Source: Heterocephalus glaber
Taxonomy: Eukaryota > Chordata > Mammalia > Rodentia > Bathyergidae
Direction: 5' to 3'
Assembly (NCBI RefSeq): GCF_000247695.1
Contig: NW_004624732.1
Span: forward strand, 17,221,059-17,285,058
DNA: 64,000 bases
Position 1 is the stretch's first letter, and each line of letters starts with the position of its first letter. The position numbers and the translations under genes are program-made. The notes under the pieces are model-generated. The model did not search any database. It worked only from the letters and a program-made list of their open reading frames with translations, and was not told the origin of the DNA. Positions 48,210 to 59,012 of this stretch are shown here, piece after piece.

Positions 48210-49521
48210 GAAAGATAAGTTAGATAGAACTCTTGAAAACATTGGCATAGAAAAAGACTATGAACAAAACCTCAGTAGCACAGGAACTAGCATAAATAAT
48301 CAACAACTGGTATCTCATTTTATTAAAAAGCTTCTGCACTGCAAGAGAAACCACCAACAGAGCTAACAGACAACCTACAATGTGGGAAAAAATTTTTACC
48401 AGCTGTACCTTAGACAAAGGTCTACTAATCTAGAATATATAAAGAACTGGAAAAAATCAGACACCCCAAGTTCAAAGACCCAATTCAAAAATGGGCATCT
48501 GAAATGAACAGACATTTCTCAAAGAAGTAAAAGCAGCAAATAAATATACGCAAAAATGTTCAACATCACTGGTCATTCGAGAGATACAGACGAAAACAAC
48601 ACTGAGATTCCACCTCACCCCACAAAGTATGGCTGCTATCAAGAAATTAACAAATAACAAATGCTGGTGGGGCTGCGGGGAGAAAGGAACCCTTCTCCAC
48701 TGCTGTTGGGAGTGCAGACTGGTGCAACCACTGTAGAAATCAGTATGGAGATACCTCAAAGATCTAGGCCTAGAGGTCCCATTTGACCCAGCTATTCCCC
48801 TGCTGGGTATCTTTCCCAAAGAATTAAAAGAATCATACCACAGCGATATATGTGCACCCATGTTCATAGCGGCACAGTTTGTAATAGCTAAAGCTTGGAA
48901 ACAGCCTAAGTGCCCATCAACTGGAAACTGGATAAAGAAGATGTGGGGTTTTTTTATAAAATGGACTACTACTCAGCCATAAAGAATGAGAAACTAGAGA
49001 TATTTATAGCTAAATGGTTGCATATTGAGGCCATACTCTTAAGTGAAATAAATAGGACACATATGTGTAAATACCAAATAGTTTCTCTAGTGTGAGAAAC
49101 TGAAAGTGTAAATAAGGATTAAAATGAATAATACATAATTTGAAATAGGAAAAGGTCCAAAGGTGTAGGGGTGGTGGAAGGGGAAGAGGAAAGGGAAGAC
49201 AGGAAAGGAAAAATTATGAGAAAAGAAAAAAAATGGAAACGAAATCAATGTAAATAGGGAAGGTTGGAGGGGGTGAAGGGTGCACAGGTAATGCGGAAAA
49301 AAATAAGAACCAAGATACATCACGTACAGGTACAAACACCCAATGATAAATCTAAACATATTATATACCTAAAATGTACCAATAAAAGAATGGTTTTTTT
49401 TGTTCTTTTTTTTTTTTTTGTACCGGGGATTGAACTTGGGTCCTTGTGCTTTCGCAGCAGGCAGTGAAACCACTGAGCTAAATCCCCGGCTCACCAATAA
49501 AAGAATTTAAAAGAAAAAAAA
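48210..49521 (+). mobile_element. Younger L1 inserted in an old L1, itself hit by an ID
   Basis: A 5'-truncated ORF2 C-terminus with stops and frameshifts, and a 3'UTR, closely related to the copy at 40.6-41.9 kb. It is flanked by TGACAAAATA (48200-48209 and 49522-49531). The ID at 49392-49492 sits in its 3' end. Confidence 0.9.
49392..49492 (-). repeat. ID-like SINE in the L1 3' end
   Basis: A full-length reversed ID flanked by ACCAATAAAAGAAT (49378-49391 and 49493-49506). It duplicated the L1 poly(A) signal. Confidence 0.95.
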
Positions 49522-49715
49522 TGACAAAATATTTGAACAAACACCTCACAGATGGTAAATAAGCACATGAAAAATATTCAGATCATTCATATTAGGGAAA
49601 TGTAGATTAAAATCCCAGTGAGAGCGAGACTGAAATCTTAGATCTTCTGGTGGATGTGAAAAATGGTAAAAATTATTTTGGGAACCAGTTTGGCAGTCTT
49701 AAAAATCAAAACACA

Positions 49716-49860
49716 GCTGGGAGTGGTGGCGCACACCTGTAATCCCAGCATTTGGGAGACTGAAGCAGGAGTATCACCTTGAGTTTGAGGCCAGCCTGGG
49801 CTACATAGTGGGTTCGAGGCCAGCCTGAACTACCTAGCAAGACCATCTGAAAAAAAAAAA
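49716..49860 (+). repeat. B1 SINE with internal duplication
   Basis: Two GAGGCCAGCCTG boxes (GGGCTACATAGTGGGTTCGA) mark the duplication. Flanked by AAAAATCAAAACA. Confidence 0.88.
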
Positions 49861-49922
49861 AATCAAAACATACCTTCCTTATGTTGACTGAGAATAAAAT
49901 CAGTGTAATCAAGAACAAAGAA

Positions 49923-50047
49923 GCTGGGCCTGGTGGTGCATGTCTGTAATCTCAGCAGTTAGGAGGCTGAGGCAGGAAGATTGCAGCAAGTTCGGGGCCA
50001 GCCTGGGCTAGATAGTGAGACCCTGTCTCAAAAAAAGGAAAAAAAAA
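49923..50047 (+). repeat. B1 SINE
   Basis: A monomeric B1 flanked by AAGAACAAAGAA on both sides. Confidence 0.88.
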
Positions 50048-50473
50048 AGAACAAAGAAAATCACATTCATCTGGGGGCTAGAGTTGTAATCTAGGAAAAC
50101 AGTCTTGGAAATGTGCTCCCAGGTTTTACAAAATGGTGGCTGTGTTTATAGCTTTAAACAGGAAGGAGGTTGGAAATGACCTCACCTGTTCAGAATTCTG
50201 ACTGGAGCTGGCAGAAGCGAAGCCTTGTGTAAGAAAGGGATCAGGTGTGGTCTCAGTGTCTGGAGAGTTCGGAGAGGGGCCCACTGCACAGATCAGTGCA
50301 CCCACCAACCTTCAGGAGTCTGCGCTGAACCTGGTCCACCCTCCTGGGGGGTGCAGCCCAGTTGAGGGTGCAGCGTGACTGAGAGCTGATTAAAGACAGC
50401 CTCCCACTCCGTTTTAAGGTTCCCAAACCAATTGTGTTAGTTTTATTTTTGTTTGTTTATTTTTAATTTTTTA

Positions 50474-50667
50474 ATTTTTTTGGTACTGGGGATCAAACTC
50501 GGGACCTTGCACTTGTCAGGCAGGCAGCAGAACCACTGAGCTAAATCCCTGGCCCCTCTTTGTTTTTATTTTTACTTTTTTTGAGACAGGGTCTCGTTTT
50601 GCAGTTCAGGCTGGCCTTGAACTCCCAATATTCTCCTGGCTCAGCCTCTCAATGCCGGGATTACAAA
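50474..50667 (-). repeat. ID-like SINE next to a B1, both reversed
   Basis: ID 50474-50554 (ends TAAATCCCTGGCCC), then B1 50555-50667 (GAGACAGGGTCTCG … GGGATTACA). The B1 stops short of its usual 5' end. Confidence 0.85.
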
Positions 50668-51950
50668 GAATTGGACACAGCACACAACAGTAAGGAAACA
50701 ACACCAAAGTTTAATCAGGCGACAGCACCTTTAGTAAGAAGGCTCCTGCCTGCAGAAAGGAAAATGGCATGAGCTCTGAAGGTGTTGGCTTTAAGAATTT
50801 TAAATGTTGCACCAGGTCTAGGAAGCCTCCCATTGGGTCTTCCAGAGCATGACTGACAAGATGATTGACAGGTTCTGAGTCATGTCAGCTGTGTCTACTG
50901 CGCATGTCGTTTCCCAAAATTCAGTTATAATTGGATGCATGTGATGCAGTCCATATGCATGATCATCAGTGAGCTCCAAGTGAAGGAAGGTTACTATAAG
51001 GAATAAAGGAGGATCTGGCATGCATGTGTCCTGGTATGGGATTTTGAAATTTTTAGGGCAGACTGAGGGGTCTTTGTTTTTTAATCTCTGCATCCTGGTA
51101 GGTAGTAGGCCTTAGGACAAAGGTCAGAGGGATGGCCCTGGGGTTTCCCAGGTTCAGGTGGGTGGAGGGGAGTGGGTCCATAGGCCCAATTGTGCTATTA
51201 TTCGTTCTAATCTTAAAGCACTGGGTGTTCAGTGAAAAGCCTGAAGTATTTACTACCTCAATTTGCTGGAACGTAAAATCCCAAATTTTTCCTTCCATGC
51301 ACCTAGCATCTGCTGAAACTGCTCAGTGTTTCATCTTTTGGGGCCTCTTGTAATCCTGCCTTCTTTGTGCAGTGAGGAGTAGCTGAGAATTTGAGGGGAG
51401 TATGTAAATCTGTGGCTTCCTTTCTGAGATTTTCCTCCTTCACCTTCCAGGTACTCAGGTGGGCCTGACCTGGCCCTCAGCTTCGTAAGGCTGCTGTCAG
51501 GTGAAAGGCCGAAGACCAAGACCAGACCAGGCCAGAACAAGCCTTAATAGGGGAACAGATCTGCTGAGCTGTCTCTGAACAAAGGAGAGACAAAAACAAT
51601 ATGGCTGGGGCAGGAGGAGTCTTTTATAGAGACTGGGTTGGGGTTTGTAGGGGCTGAGGCAGGGTTGAGTGAGGTAGTGACTAGGGAATGGAGGACCGGG
51701 GATATCACTAGTAGTAGGAGGTGAGCGAGTATTAGGTTACTCTCTAGGTGGGAACAGGGGCATGCTGGGAAGAAGGGTTCTTTGGTGGGAGCAACCATCT
51801 TGGCATGACGTTACACAGGGGAGGGGGCAAGGCACGTTAGGAAGAGGGCAGCTACTATACAGAATAGGGGCTGAGGTAGTGGGAGACCTATCAGCTGCTA
51901 CCCGTTTTATTCCCTGGGAACCACAAGAGGAACAATCACTAAAGTGAGGA
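50668..51950 (-). repeat. Probable endogenous retrovirus remnant
   Basis: On the minus strand the lower-coordinate end looks like an LTR R/U5 (GATTAAACTTTGGTGTTG then CCAATTCTTTG). The stretch above is unlike L1 or SINE and has a few short open frames (for example 51053-51298) of retroviral appearance. All are broken by stops. Family and limits are unknown. Confidence 0.35.
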
Positions 51951-51960
51951 TGTTTCTCTT

Positions 51961-52026
51961 TTTTTTTTTGGTACCGGTGATCAAACAAGGTTTTGGACCT
52001 TGCATTTGTGAGGCAGGTGCGGTGCC
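51961..52026 (-). repeat. 5'-truncated ID-like SINE
   Basis: Only the 3' part (GGTACCGGTGATCAAACAAG to GAGGCAGGTGCGGTGCC) is present, flanked by ATGTTTCTCTT (51950-51960 and 52027-52037). Confidence 0.88.
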
Positions 52027-52229
52027 ATGTTTCTCTTCTTTTGATGGCTGAGCCCTCTCTCCTTGTCTCTGGTCAGTTCCAGTGAATTTCAACCGTGTTT
52101 GTAATTATCAACAGTAGATTAATCTGATATAAACTGCTGTGCCCTTACTAGAAGAGAAATTATAATCAACTAAATCTTTAAAAAATTTATTTGGAGATAG
52201 GCTTCCTACACAGTTTAGATTGGCTCTGA

Positions 52230-52305
52230 CTGGGCTGGGGATTTAGCTCAGTGGTTCCGCCACCTGCCTTGCAAGCGAAAGGACCCGAGTTTGATCCCTG
52301 GTACC

Positions 52306-52332
<27 letters not shown>
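52230..52332 (+). repeat. ID-like SINE with a long A-tail
   Basis: Full length, with a tail of about 28 pure A and flanks ATTGGCTCTGA (52219-52229 and 52333-52343). The pure tail points to a recent insertion. Confidence 0.95.
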
Positions 52333-52336
<4 letters not shown>

Positions 52337-52542
52337 GCTCTGAAGTCACCATGATTCCCTGAAAATAAGACCTAACTGGAGATAAAAAAAATAGCCTATC
52401 CTTGCCTTACCTGCCATTAGTGGCCACTGAGCAAGAGAGTATTTCATGCAGTGTCTGCATGGCACTGGCCATCACCATAGTATTGACTAACTGGGTTGCT
52501 AGGTCATTCCACTTGGGGTCTCATTTCCAGAAACACGGTATG

Positions 52543-52622
52543 TAGCCCAGGCTGGCTGCGAACTTGTGCTGATCCTCCTGTCTCAGGCTATGTTGCAGGT
52601 GTGCATCCCATGCCCGGCTTTT
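52543..52622 (-). repeat. B1 SINE fragment
   Basis: Reversed partial B1 (GTAGCCCAGGCTGGCTGCGA, CATGCCCGGC). Confidence 0.65.
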
Positions 52623-53261
52623 AATTGTTAGTTGAATGAAGTTCAACTTCCTTTTATCTTGCTGAAGGTTACACAAATGCTTTCACTTTGTGACAATCCA
52701 CCAGTGTGTCTGTACTTTTGTGTACATGGTACACTTTTATGAGAAAACCCTCATGTTGTGTCTGTCAGCACCTAGCTCAAATGCTCAGAGACTTTGTGTT
52801 CCCAGGTTGAACCCAGTCCCTCCCAACTCTCCTGGTCACAACTGGCCAGCAGGTCCAGTGAGGTTCACTCCATGGTCTCCCCCGACTCCATAGGCTTCAC
52901 CTGAAGCGTGTTTCCTTGCAGCGGCCTTTCTGGCCCACCAAACCCCTCCTCAAGTGTCCTCTGGGGTGCTGTCGCAGCAACCTCCACCTCAGGGTGCACT
53001 GATCACATCAGGTTGACTTAACAGCAAGAACCCTACCCTACCTTTCACTTTTGGGGGTGCCATCTTGAACAGGCCCTGGTAGCTGTCCAGAAACTCAGAG
53101 ACAAGGAAAAGCCCGAGTCTCTCAGAGTGCCACCTTGCCTCGAGGCTCCCTCTCCCACTTCGACTGTTGGCTGGGGACTGTCTGCAAAGGGCAGGTTCCA
53201 GAGACTGGGGGCCTGGTGGGGGGCTGCATGCTAGCCTGACTGCCATCAGAACTCAGAACTT

Positions 53262-53342
53262 GGGGCAGGGATTTAGCTCAGTGGTTTCGCCGCCTGCCTT
53301 GCAAGTGCAAGGACCCGAGTTTGATCCCCGGTACCAAAAAAA
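53262..53342 (+). repeat. ID-like SINE
   Basis: A young full-length copy flanked by AGAACTCAGAACT and AGAACTCAAAACT. Confidence 0.92.
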
Positions 53343-53471
53343 AGAACTCAAAACTGACTGCCATCAGAGCCTAGCTCCAAGGTCAAGCTCCAACTTCAGG
53401 TAACACCTTCCACTCTTGTTAGGATTTTCGACTTCAATTTGCTCTTCCTAGACATAAAAGCTGAATGAAAA

Positions 53472-53655
53472 CTGAGCATGGTGGCACACAACCTGTAATC
53501 CCAGCACTTGGGAGGCTGAGGCCAGGAGGGTTGCTGTGTGTTCAAGGCCATCTTGGGCTACATAGTAAGTTCAAGGCCAGCTTGAATTATAGAGTGAGAC
53601 CCTGTCTCAAAAAACCCCCAAACAAACAAAACGAAACAACACCAACAACACAAAA
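53472..53655 (+). repeat. B1 SINE with internal duplication, next to the UGGT1 3' end
   Basis: It starts TGAGCATGGTGGCACACAAC, has two CTACATAG/TTCAAGGCCAGC boxes and ends in a long A/C-rich tail (53610-53655). Read on the minus strand the tail gives the GU-rich stretch after the UGGT1 poly(A) signal. Confidence 0.88.
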
Positions 53656-53693
53656 ATGACTGACCAGACAGATTTAAAGAAGAGAGGAAAAAG

Positions 53694-53699
53694 TTTATT
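53694..53699 (-). terminator. UGGT1: UGGT1 distal poly(A) signal
   Basis: TTTATT on the plus strand reads AATAAA on the minus strand. Downstream on the minus strand (about 53656-53630) comes a GU-rich stretch (TTTTTGTGTTGTTGGTG) suited to a CstF site. This stretch is the reversed A-rich tail of the neighbouring plus-strand B1. Confidence 0.65.
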
Positions 53700-54846
53700 G
53701 TGTTGAGCAGACCTTATTTTCATTACAGTATCAAGAAATTCTTTCTCAGTTCCCTTTGGATGCAGAGACCCTACAGACTTAAACCCCAAAGCTGTTCCTG
53801 AGCATGGGGCAGCACCTGAACACATGTTGAATTTAATGGGACAGAATTACAGTAAGGTTGATACTTATAAAGATTGTTAAAACATTATTTCTTTAAAAAT
53901 CCTAACCTTTGTCTCAGTTTTCCCTTGTTTACCTTATTTCTGTGTTAACTATTTGGAAAATATGGTACAGTACTTGATAACTTTTTGTTCCAAATCGTCA
54001 ACATTTGGTTAAGTGTATTTTGCTTTTTGTTGCTGTTACAGTTCCTCTGCAACTCTCAATAGTAATAAGTAAGGCAATGCCGAAACACAAGTGGGAGGAA
54101 GGCCTTGGATCTGTACCCCATGCTATGTCCCACTTGCCCTGCCACAGCTGCCTCTGTGTTGCTAGGGAACTGGGAATGCTCAGAAGGGGGCCTCTTGTTT
54201 GCAAAAATCATTACCATGGACTTTAAACTTTACAGATTACTTCTAGGGGGCGTGCAGTTGCTTGAAGTCGATTTTGTGGTTTGTTTTTGTAAACTGTCAG
54301 CACTCAGTGACACCGTGAGGGAGTGGGAGCCTCTGCTCCATTCACTGACTCATTGCGCATGGAGTACAGAAGCAGTTTCTGTATTATATGGAGAAATAAA
54401 ACAAATAATGAGAAGTGTACATCCACTAGATACTCTGAAATCTCAGCAATGACCTGAGCTAATCATAAATTCAATCAGGTAATGAACAAAGTCCTAATTT
54501 AGATCCTTTCTTCACTACATTAAGGCAGAGAAAACAAGACTTTAAATAAATAGTTACCCTACCAAACTAAGCCTATGACAAGCTATATTTGATTCTGATT
54601 ACTGCCAGAAAATGACCCCGTAAAATCAGGTACTTAAAAAGTTAATTATTAAAATTAAACAATGGTATACATACTTAAATAACTTTGCACATGATATATT
54701 CTCCATTTTTTAATTCACCCTTCACTTTTGTTACCGAGACAAAGTTTCCATCAAGTGTCTTTACCAATACACTTCCCTTTCAGTGAAATTCTATCCAGGA
54801 AAAATGGACCAGAATTCCCTTGTAACTCTTGAGTTGAATTATTTCT

Positions 54847-54852
54847 TTTATT
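54847..54852 (-). terminator. UGGT1: Possible proximal poly(A) signal of UGGT1
   Basis: A second minus-strand AATAAA lies about 1.15 kb before the distal one. Use of it would shorten the 3'UTR to about 3.3 kb. Only the hexamer is seen, so use is speculative. Confidence 0.3.
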
Positions 54853-56075
54853 CATTTAAGCCAAATTCAGAACAGCAAGTTTAGAAAAAGACTGCTTTCA
54901 TGGACCTACATGTACTCATTGGGGAAAGTGGGGAGGAGAGGAGCCATTCTCTGCTGTGTGAGTGGTGTCCAACCTGCATAAGACAATATGGTGTCAGTAA
55001 AGTACACTTCCCAGCTAAAGGGAGCTTAGAGATTTCCTTCCTTCCTCTCACCTGGGCTAGTCTCTTCTAAAAATTGTACTCCCCTCTCTAGCTCTCAGCC
55101 CTTCATAAAAGTTGTTCAGGCAGAGCCTTAAGGTTCAGAACATAAAGATGTGTAAACAGCAGAGGAAATTAAGCTCCCTTTACAGAAATTGTCTTAATAT
55201 ATTCAATATGTCATCTATGCTATCTCAAGAGTTGAGCTCAAAATACACGGGCCACTGTGAAGCCTGTGCACTTAGTATATGCAACACCTGAATGCTCAAT
55301 CTGAAATGCAATTTTTGACAGACTCTCAGCCTCACCAGTCTTACTGAAAATCCACATGTCATTGCTCTCAATGTGCTAAGTACTCAGTACACTTTAACCA
55401 AACCCAGGTGGCCAGAGACCCTGACCATGGCACACCCCCAGAAGCAGGCTGTGACAGGTTCTGATCTCAAACACACTGCTCACAGAACAAAAAAACAGGT
55501 TCCCATTACTGCATGTCATTCTGACACATCACATTATTTCATATCACTCTGCTGATTCAGAAAGGGAAATTTCCACTATGGCATGATGAGAAATATAAAT
55601 CCATTATTCACAAAGGCTACGAACAATGCACTGTGACAGTTTCCAGAAGCTTGAACTTTCAGAGCTATCAGTTTCTGCTTCTGGAGAAAACAAACTATTC
55701 CAAGGCACAGTATATGTTCTCAGAGCAGACAGGACAGATAGAGCAACCAGGACTACATTACAGTGGTACCACCATTCCCCGGGCACTGGTTAATGTGGAA
55801 AGGGGATTATGCTACATAAGGAAAGAAAGAGATTGGCAGAAGGAGGGGCCTAGACTTCCTCAGAATTAAGCTTGTATCATTCAGTCAACTACTGATAAGG
55901 CTTATGTCACGGCGGTAACAGATACAGACCATCAGTGACACCAGGAAACACACCCTACAGAGAATGTATGTATTTTAAAAACGCTGTACCTTTTATGTAG
56001 AATATTCATGAGAGTTGTTAAAAGGCAGGGTGAAAGCTGGCTAGTGGAATCAGCATTTAAAAGCATATCCCACTG

Positions 56076-56143
56076 GCCAGGGATTTAGCTCAGTGGTTCC
56101 ACTGGTCTGATCCCTGGTACCAAAAAACAAAACAAAACAAAAC
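56076..56143 (+). repeat. Internally deleted ID in the UGGT1 3'UTR
   Basis: The ID start (GGCCAGGGATTTAGCTCAGT) jumps to its end (CTGATCCCTGGTACC), losing about 35 middle bases. It is flanked by a perfect 17-base duplication AAAAGCATATCCCACTG (56059-56075 and 56144-56160). Antisense to UGGT1. Confidence 0.93.
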
Positions 56144-56429
56144 AAAAGCATATCCCACTGACTTGAGTATTTCCTGCTCAGCCTCCCAGACAGCGCCCTG
56201 GGGAAAAGGTACTTTTCTGCCTACAATTCTGGACAGCAGCTGCAGCCTCTCTGAAAGCTTAATTAAATGTGAAGATGAAGCCTGAACAAAAGTTTCTTGA
56301 TGTCACAATCTTATCCCTTTAACTGCTTGACCCAGATTAGGGCTGGGCAGGGAGAAACTATGCCACAGCCTTTCTCCCTTCCTCAACTTCTTATGAAATT
56401 ATGAAAGCAAAGTCAAAAGGTCCTTCAGA

Positions 56430-56557
56430 GCTAGACATGATGGCACATACTTGTAATCCCAGCACTTGGGAGGCTCATGAGCTCCAGGTCAGCTTTTCAG
56501 CCTGGGCTACATAGGAAGATCCTGCCTCAAGGACCAAGAACCAAAACCAAACCAACA
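56430..56557 (+). repeat. B1 SINE in the UGGT1 3'UTR
   Basis: It reads GCTAGACATGATGGCACATA through GGGCTACATAGGAAGATCCT to an A/C-rich tail; antisense to UGGT1. Confidence 0.85.
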
Positions 56558-56744
56558 CAAAACAACAACAAAAACTTCTTGAGACTGTGAGGCTCCTAAG
56601 CTACCTTTTGCATCTGAAAATGGAAAAGATAAATTATTGATATTTGGAGTAACACTGTGGTTTAAAAAGAAAAGTGCACATCAATGGCTTAGAAGGGAGT
56701 AAAGACTTAGCTATCCACTTGCACCTGTTCCTATTTTTCTGTTT

Positions 56745-56812
56745 TTATGTGGGGAAGGGGATAAAACCTAAGGCCTCACTATGCTAGTAAGCACTTTCAC
56801 CAAGCTCTCTGC
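56745..56812 (-). repeat. Old ID-like fragment in the UGGT1 3'UTR
   Basis: A faint reversed ID pattern (GGGGATAAAACCTAAGGCCT, GTAAGCACTTTCACCAAGC). Confidence 0.4.
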
Positions 56813-58195
56813 CATCCTTATTTTTAAAAAGTGGGCAAAATAGGAACAACAAGTCCATGTGAACTGGAAGGCAGGTGCAGTGTTCATGCTGCTGAACCAA
56901 CAACACACTGAGGACCTTTGCCCATCCTCAGCCACGCCTCCTCCTCCAGGGGCAATGCTGGGCAGTGAAGGAAAGACACAAAGAAACAGCTAAGGGGCTG
57001 ACAGTGCTTCGTGGTGCAACTACAGCACAACAGAACTGCTGTGAACTCTACTAATTTCTGCAAGCCAAAGGCAATCACAGAGCTAAAACAAAAGGAACAC
57101 AGGACACTATACAAAAAAGCATGAGTTCATAGTCAGAATCCTTCCTGGTCTTAGACCTGGTACCACTTTGTTGAGAAAAATCCAAGCCAACTGCCTCTGA
57201 GTCTAAGAAAATGCTATGTAGGAAAGAGAAAAAGATGAGGTGACTGTCTGGAGGGAGCCCAAGTCCCCTGAGATGGATCACTAGGTCACTAGGGGCTTGG
57301 GACGGCTATGTCCAGTCAGGAAATGGTTGACAGACTTTAAAAAAAAAGAAAATGGAAAGAAAAAGCAAAGACTTTCACAAATACAAAAACTGTTTACAAA
57401 ACAATTACCTAAGAAAGTTCACTGGGACTGGGTGGGGAATAAGGGTTTCATTTCATATTAGCCACAATGGTAATGATGGTTTATAAAAGAGAACCAGCAA
57501 ATTCTAATCTTCCTCCCCCAACACCCCTGAGCCCTCCTATGCCTATTTTCTCTACCTTTACCCCAATCAACCATTCCCATCTGTCCCAAAATTAATTTGC
57601 TTACCCACTGTACTGAGCCAACCCTGAAGATACACAATTGCTGATTTGGTTTTGATTGAACAATGGACCTAGCACTTTGGAAGAGATGGGGGGAGGGGCA
57701 CAGGGGAAGTGTTGGTATAAATTTCCAGGTTTGTGGGCCTTGGACAAAGCTTCTGCCAGCCTGAACCACACTGGGTGGGCATCTGAGGTGCAGCCTGAGC
57801 TGCAGGTAAACTGAGGTAAGGAAGAACATGGCAGCTCTATTGGCCTCCTTCCTAGGATAGTGCAGCATGTGTGTGCTCTTGGATGTGGGCTCCAAAAGAT
57901 TCATCTTCCTGCTGCCGCCGCTGCCATTTCTTCCTCTGGTGAGAAGACTGCTCTTTACAGAGTCCCAAAAGATCAGCCACTTTTCTTCCTCTGAGGTACA
58001 AATCCAATAGAGCCCTGACCCCGAAGATCCAGTGCCCATTGGTGTGCAGAAGTCAAAATCAAATGCTCAGCATCAAAAGGGCTGGCACACCTGCCCAGTG
58101 AGTTTATCAGCAGTTGTATAGACAGAACAGAAAAAACTAGCATTTAGTATAAAAACTGTTTTTCAATGTTGCCACTTCCTATCTTCCTCCACAGA

Positions 58196-58224
58196 TCATA
58201 ATTCTTCACGTCGTGTCTGAGATG
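58196..58224 (-). CDS. UGGT1: UGGT1 last coding exon (ER retrieval tail REEL)
   Basis: Read on the minus strand, a pyrimidine-rich acceptor (TTCTCCTTTCCTACAG) precedes 29 coding bases. The first two bases complete a split codon started in the previous exon (G plus CA, Ala). The exon then reads SQTRREEL and stops at TGA (58198-58196). REEL is the KDEL-like signal that keeps UGGT1 in the ER lumen. From memory the human tail ends GPQKREEL, so this copy looks one residue longer and divergent just before the signal, which itself is intact. The assignment rests on phase match, acceptor quality and the tail. Confidence 0.88.
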
Positions 58225-58341
58225 CTGTAGGAAAGGAGAATAATGGAAAATAGATTATCCTCAAGTTATAAAAATATGGAGTGGGTATTTTACCCCTACT
58301 TTCATTTTGACTCCCTTTTAAAATTTTATTTTATTTTTTTG

Positions 58342-58487
58342 GTTTTTTTTGAGACAGGATCTTGCTATGTAATTCAGACTGGCCTTGAACTCACTATGTA
58401 GCCTAGGCTGGCCCCGAACTCACAGCAATCCTCCTGCCTCAGACTCCTGAGTACTGGGATTACAGGTGTGCGCCACCATGCCCAGCT
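58342..58487 (-). repeat. B1 SINE with internal duplication
   Basis: Reversed B1 with two boxes (GAACTCACTATGTAGCCTAG, GGCCCCGAACTCACAGC), ending ACCATGCCCAGC. Same orientation as UGGT1. Confidence 0.88.
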
Positions 58488-58786
58488 TTTCTTTTTAAAT
58501 TTTAGAAGCTTTGGTTTGGTGGTTTTTGTATTAAATTTTAAAAGCAAAAACAAAATAGAGGACATTTTTAAAAACAATGAAACCCCAAGGCGATTGTGTC
58601 TCTTCACAGCAGCCCACTCTACACTGTAGGGTATATTTTTATTTTTTTCCTACTTTTAATTGGCCCAAACTTGCGCTTCAGAGCCCAGTTTTTTGCCTAC
58701 TCTTATTTTTTCCCCACCCTTAATAAATATGAAACTTTAGAAAAACAAAACAAAATAAAACAAAAACACACACACACAAAATAATG

Positions 58787-59012
58787 AAACTCCAAGAGAC
58801 AGAGGGAAGGGAGAGGGAGGCAAGGGGATATAAAAAGAATGATGTGGACCAGGATTCAGCTCAGTGGTTCCGCCACCTGACTTGAAAGTACAAGGACCCG
58901 AGTTCGATCCCTGGTACCCCCCCTCAAAAAAAGAATGATGTGTTATGTACAAGTACCAACTCCCCATAATGAATGTAATCAATATGTACCGCAAACATGT
59001 ACTAATAAAAAT
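58787..59012 (+). repeat. L1 3' end interrupted by an ID
   Basis: A purine-rich tract (58795-58830) and CATAATGAATGTAATCAATA then GTACTAATAAAAAT resemble the ends of the other L1s. An ID at 58847-58928 interrupts it with AAAAGAATGATGTG on both sides, and another ID sits at its very end. Confidence 0.65.
58847..58928 (+). repeat. ID-like SINE
   Basis: A full-length copy ending GGTACC then a C-run and CTCAAAAAAA, an unusual tail. Flanked by the 14-base duplication AAAAGAATGATGTG. Confidence 0.9.

Larger units (their letters stand above)
28881..53672. other. Intergenic region between convergent HS6ST1 and UGGT1
   Basis: About 24.8 kb separates the two poly(A) sites. It is filled with old and young L1, MaLR-like and other LTRs, DNA transposons, B1 and ID elements, listed separately. 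The parts I cannot assign are about 30.1-31.6 kb, 33.5-34.7 kb, 37.2-38.9 kb (a CpG-rich block lies inside) and 52.6-53.2 kb. No conserved protein domain was recognised in it. Confidence 0.75.
53673..58195 (-). other. UGGT1: UGGT1 3' untranslated region (inferred)
   Basis: On the minus strand this runs from the base after the TGA stop to a poly(A) signal at 53699-53694. About 4.5 kb long and AT-rich, it is clearly poorer in repeats than either side. Only one short ID (56076-56143), one B1 (about 56430-56557) and a faint old ID (about 56745-56812) lie in it. UGGT1 mRNA is known to have a long 3'UTR, which fits. An antisense-strand open frame of 193 codons just after the stop (57458-58039, minus) has no recognisable domain. 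The extent is inferred from signals and repeat density, not transcripts. Confidence 0.7.

Noticed and set aside
52230..52332. ID elements as possible functional tRNA genes
   Set aside because: They keep tRNA-like box A and box B sequence but end in A-tails with target duplications and lack a full cloverleaf, so they are retroposed SINEs.
57458..58039. Open frame of 193 codons on the UGGT1 strand
   Set aside because: It starts after the UGGT1 stop and lies in its 3'UTR; composition is not coding-like and no family match is seen.
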